Below are positions 61,676 through 64,000 of a stretch of 64,000 nucleotides of DNA, piece by piece (within the stretch, counting starts at the first letter, position 1; every line of letters starts with the position of its first letter). The DNA is from Gammaproteobacteria bacterium. Lineage in GTDB: Bacteria > Pseudomonadota > Gammaproteobacteria > SZUA-140. The notes beneath the pieces were generated by a model that was not told the origin of the DNA, made no database searches, and worked only from the letters and a program-made list of their open reading frames with translations. The translations under genes and the position numbers were made by a program. The stretch lies in assembly GCA_016218365.1 (NCBI GenBank), contig JACREF010000012.1, forward strand, positions 16,876-80,875, written 5' to 3'.

Positions 61676-62548
61676 ATGTCTACAAAACATCCAATTATTG
61701 CTGTCACCGGGTCGTCAGGCGCCGGGACGACGACGGTCAAAAATGCCTTTGAGCATATCTTTCGCCGCGAGGGGATGAAGGCCGCCATCGTCGAGGGAGA
61801 TGCCTTCCACCGCTATGACCGCAAGGGCATGAAGCAGGCGGTCGCCGAGGCCCAGGCACGCGGCGAGACCTTGAGCCATTTTGGCCCCGATGCCAACCAT
61901 TTTGACAAGCTGGAGGAGCTGTTCGCCAGCTATGGAAAATCCGGGACCGGGATGAATCGCAAATACCTGCATGATGAGGTTGAGGCGGCCCCGTACAAAC
62001 AGGACCCAGGGACCTTCACACCGTGGGAACCGATTGAGCCCGGTTCCGACCTGTTGTTTTACGAAGGGCTGCATGGTGGTGTGGTCACTGACCGGCATGA
62101 TGTCGCCCAGCACGTCGACCTGCTGATTGGGGTGGTGCCGATCGTCAACCTGGAATGGATCCAGAAGATCCACCGCGACACCAAGCAGCGCGGTTACTCG
62201 GCCGAGGCGGTCACCGAGACCATCCTGCGCCGGATGCCGGATTATGTGAACACCATCACCCCGCAGTTTTCCCGGACCGACATCAACTTCCAGCGCGTGC
62301 CGATCGTTGATACCTCCAACCCGTTCATCGCCCGCGACATCCCGACACCGGATGAGAGCTTCATCATCATCAGGTTCCGTCACCCGGACAAGCATGACTT
62401 CCCGTACTACCTGCAGATGATCCAGGGTTCGTGGATGTCGCGTCGCAACACCATCGTGACCCCGGGCGGCAAGATGGGGTTGGCGATGGAGGTCATTCTG
62501 AATCCGATCATTCATGGCATGATGCAGAAGATGCGGACCAGTAAATAA
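61676..62548 (+). CDS. prk: Phosphoribulokinase (class I)
   Basis: 290 residues, the proteobacterial octameric PRK length. P-loop GSSGAGTTTV near residues 12-21, then VEGDAFHRYDRKGM, and LLFYEGLHGGVVTDRHD with the catalytic Asp/Glu region. Makes ribulose-1,5-bisphosphate for Rubisco. Preceded by CTTGGAGAG at a good distance. No Rubisco or other Calvin genes are in the window, so autotrophy is suggested, not shown. Confidence 0.92.
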   Translation: MSTKHPIIAVTGSSGAGTTTVKNAFEHIFRREGMKAAIVEGDAFHRYDRKGMKQAVAEAQARGETLSHFGPDANHFDKLEELFASYGKSGTGMNRKYLHDEVEAAPYKQDPGTFTPWEPIEPGSDLLFYEGLHGGVVTDRHDVAQHVDLLIGVVPIVNLEWIQKIHRDTKQRGYSAEAVTETILRRMPDYVNTITPQFSRTDINFQRVPIVDTSNPFIARDIPTPDESFIIIRFRHPDKHDFPYYLQMIQGSWMSRRNTIVTPGGKMGLAMEVILNPIIHGMMQKMRTSK

Positions 62549-62567
62549 ATGCTGGCCGATCAGCGTT

Positions 62568-62602
62568 AAACAACAACGGGGTGTGCAGCCCCGTTGTTGT
62601 TT
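62568..62602. terminator. Bidirectional terminator after prk
   Basis: A perfect 14-base stem, AAACAACAACGGGG against CCCCGTTGTTGTTT with a seven-base loop, ending in T-rich DNA on both strands between convergent genes. It overlaps the stop codon of the next gene by two bases. Confidence 0.75.
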
Positions 62603-63116
62603 ACAGGTATGCGGTCAGTTGTTTCCATGTCGCAAGTTTTTGCTGAAGATCCGCGTTTGCATAGGCCGGGCTGGTAGAGGGTAATTGTAGCCGGGGTAGA
62701 TCCCTTGCCGGTATCGCCAGCTCCGGCATCACATGCTGCCGGTACAGGGCAGCGGCGCGCTGGCCGTTGAAAAAGATGGCCCGGATACCCGCATGGTACT
62801 GGAAGAAATCACCAAAGTCGTTGTGGATAACCGATGCCGGATCAATGGCTGAATCCAGGCTGCCACGGCGTGCGCAGTGTCGCAGCACATCCCACAGCGC
62901 GATACGGCGTGACACCAGGGCCGCAACGCGGTCGGGATAATCCAGCGCGCGTGAGATCCCAAACAGCTGTTCCATTATATCCCAGAAGGTATTGCGGGGA
63001 TGGGCATAATATTGCTGCGCGCATAGCGAGCGAGAGCCCGGCATGGAGCCGAGGATCAGAACCCGTGCATCGGCCGCAGCCAGCGGCGGGAAACCGGTGT
63101 GCAGGGTTTCAGTCAT
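62601..63116 (-). CDS. Uracil-DNA glycosylase superfamily protein (DNA-deoxyinosine glycosylase-like)
   Basis: 171 residues from ATG 63116. LILGSMPGSRS and QQYYAHPRNTFWDIM match the family 6 (hypoxanthine) glycosylases, with Asn in the catalytic loop, and NDFGDFF and FNGQRAA follow. It probably removes deaminated bases. Overlaps the upstream amidotransferase gene by eight bases. Confidence 0.83.
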   Translation of the reverse strand: MTETLHTGFPPLAAADARVLILGSMPGSRSLCAQQYYAHPRNTFWDIMEQLFGISRALDYPDRVAALVSRRIALWDVLRHCARRGSLDSAIDPASVIHNDFGDFFQYHAGIRAIFFNGQRAAALYRQHVMPELAIPARDLPRLQLPSTSPAYANADLQQKLATWKQLTAYL

Positions 63117-63813
63117 CCCTGGTCGGGGCCAGGAAGGTCTGCAGCAGCGAGGACAACAGCGCATGAGAGTGATCAAACCTGATCGGGTCGGCCAGCATGG
63201 CCCTTGCGGACTGTACCGTCGCAGATTCGACCAGTTGCCCGCCACAGGCCGAAATCAGCTGCTGCAGCGAGACCGGTGTCATCTCCAGATGGAACTGCAG
63301 GGCCAATATATTGGCACCGATCGCGCAGGCCTGGTTGTCACAGACGTCAGAGCGTAGCAGATGCACAGCATTTGCGGGCAGTTCGAAGGTTTCGCCATGC
63401 CAATGCAAGGCGGTAAATGTTTCGGGCAGGCAGCGGCCGCAGGCCACGCGATCCGCGCCAGCGACCTTGTATAGCGGGAACCAGCCGATCTCGGCCACGT
63501 GATTCGGGCGAACCCGGGTACCAAGCACATCGGCGATCAACTGGCCGCCCAGGCAGATACCCAGCACCTTTTTATCCGCACGCAACATGCTGGCGATCAG
63601 CTTCTTTTCTGCCGTCAGCCAGGGCAGTTGTGCAGAGTCGTGTACACTCATCGGACCACCCATTATGATGAGCGCATCGTAGTTGGCAGGGTCGGGTAGT
63701 GGGGTCTCGCGGTAGATATATAGAGTATCCAGGCGATGGCCATGTGCATGCAGCCAGGGGCTGATTGCTGCCGGGCCTTCAAAGTCGACATGCTGGATGA
63801 TCAGTGTGCGCAT
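63109..63813 (-). CDS. Class I glutamine amidotransferase (GMP-synthase-like)
   Basis: 234 residues. GICLGGQLIADVLG has the nucleophilic Cys, ALQFHLEM the His and Glu of the triad; IIMGGPMSVHD is the oxyanion-loop region. No synthetase domain is attached, so it is a stand-alone amidotransferase or peptidase-like enzyme; substrate unknown. Confidence 0.82.
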   Translation of the reverse strand: MRTLIIQHVDFEGPAAISPWLHAHGHRLDTLYIYRETPLPDPANYDALIIMGGPMSVHDSAQLPWLTAEKKLIASMLRADKKVLGICLGGQLIADVLGTRVRPNHVAEIGWFPLYKVAGADRVACGRCLPETFTALHWHGETFELPANAVHLLRSDVCDNQACAIGANILALQFHLEMTPVSLQQLISACGGQLVESATVQSARAMLADPIRFDHSHALLSSLLQTFLAPTRDD

Positions 63814-63859
63814 CAGCCAAGTTTACTGCAACCCGCGCCGGGGAATCGACCCTATCTAA

Positions 63860-63993
63860 GGAAGCTCTGAATAATTCCATCCTGGAATTCTCAGAGCACG
63901 GAAAGCGGAAAACGTGGTTTTCACTTTCCTTCACTACCATGACCTGCTGTCATGGTAGTGGCGGCACATCCGTGTGCCGCAGGAACCTCTGAA
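63860..63993. repeat. Four-hairpin segment between direct repeats, possible mobile-element end
   Basis: AGGAAGCTCTGAAT (from 63860) recurs as AGGAACCTCTGAAT (from 63981). Between them are four hairpins: 63864-63897, 63900-63929, 63933-63959 (ACTACCATGAC-CTGCT-GTCATGGTAGT) and 63961-63980 (GCGGCACA-TCCG-TGTGCCGC). No gene is visible before the window ends. Confidence 0.6.
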
Positions 63994-64000
63994 TTGATCA

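Overview
This window looks like the origin-of-replication region of a gammaproteobacterial chromosome. The evidence is a class I (CyaA-type) adenylate cyclase, a YcgL-family gene, the argH/hemCD divergence next to cyaA, and the block rpmH-rnpA-yidD-yidC-mnmE read leftward with dnaA-dnaN-recF-gyrB read rightward. A phosphoribulokinase gene, a split glycine-cleavage P protein and a split B12-dependent ribonucleotide reductase point to an autotrophic, possibly sulfur-oxidiser-like lineage. I cannot name the genus from sequence alone. Base composition is GC-rich in most of the window and visibly lower in part of the O-antigen cluster and at oriC.

Layout. 1-6400 (minus strand): an ABC-transporter-dependent surface polysaccharide cluster (wzm, wzt, a sulfotransferase, and a CDP-hexose pathway rfbF-rfbG, 3,5-epimerase and C-methyltransferase running off the left edge). 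6540-10030: an island of three toxin-antitoxin modules (HicAB, RES/Xre, PIN/AbrB), separated by copies of a repeat that starts in the 3' end of hicB. 10060-14850: intergenic clusters of hairpin repeats surrounding an orphan flippase gene and a CIRCE-controlled groESL operon. 14890-26350: fxsA, cutA, dsbD, a TlpA-like protein, aroQ, accBC, then gcvT-gcvH-gcvPA-gcvPB and a PfkB-type kinase. 26400-30340: a Fur-box-preceded FTR1/cytochrome c iron permease and a DegP/DegQ protease. 30340-33750: nrdJa-nrdJb behind NrdR-like boxes, plus a small unknown gene. 33880-39130: an SDR protein, an AscD-like reductase, hemD-hemC and argH.

39290-47150 holds cyaA, ycgL and mnmG and then two unusual signalling genes placed between mnmG and mnmE: a minimal cyclic-nucleotide-binding-fold protein lacking the phosphate-binding arginine, and a protein without a visible export signal that joins an AmiC-like ligand-binding domain, a PAS domain and a GGDEF domain whose motif is RLAANRF. 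This pair is the best candidate in the window for an undescribed system. 47215-57440 is the origin region, with oriC placed between dnaA and dnaN by DnaA boxes and AT-rich DNA. 57440-63813 holds an HDOD-protein/pgl/glk operon, a lipoprotein, phosphoribulokinase, a uracil/deoxyinosine-DNA-glycosylase-like gene and a glutamine amidotransferase. The last 140 bases contain four consecutive hairpins between near-identical direct repeats, possibly one end of a mobile element.

No tRNA, rRNA or CRISPR array was recognised. Start codons were chosen from family length and visible ribosome binding sites and differ in places from the longest possible frame.
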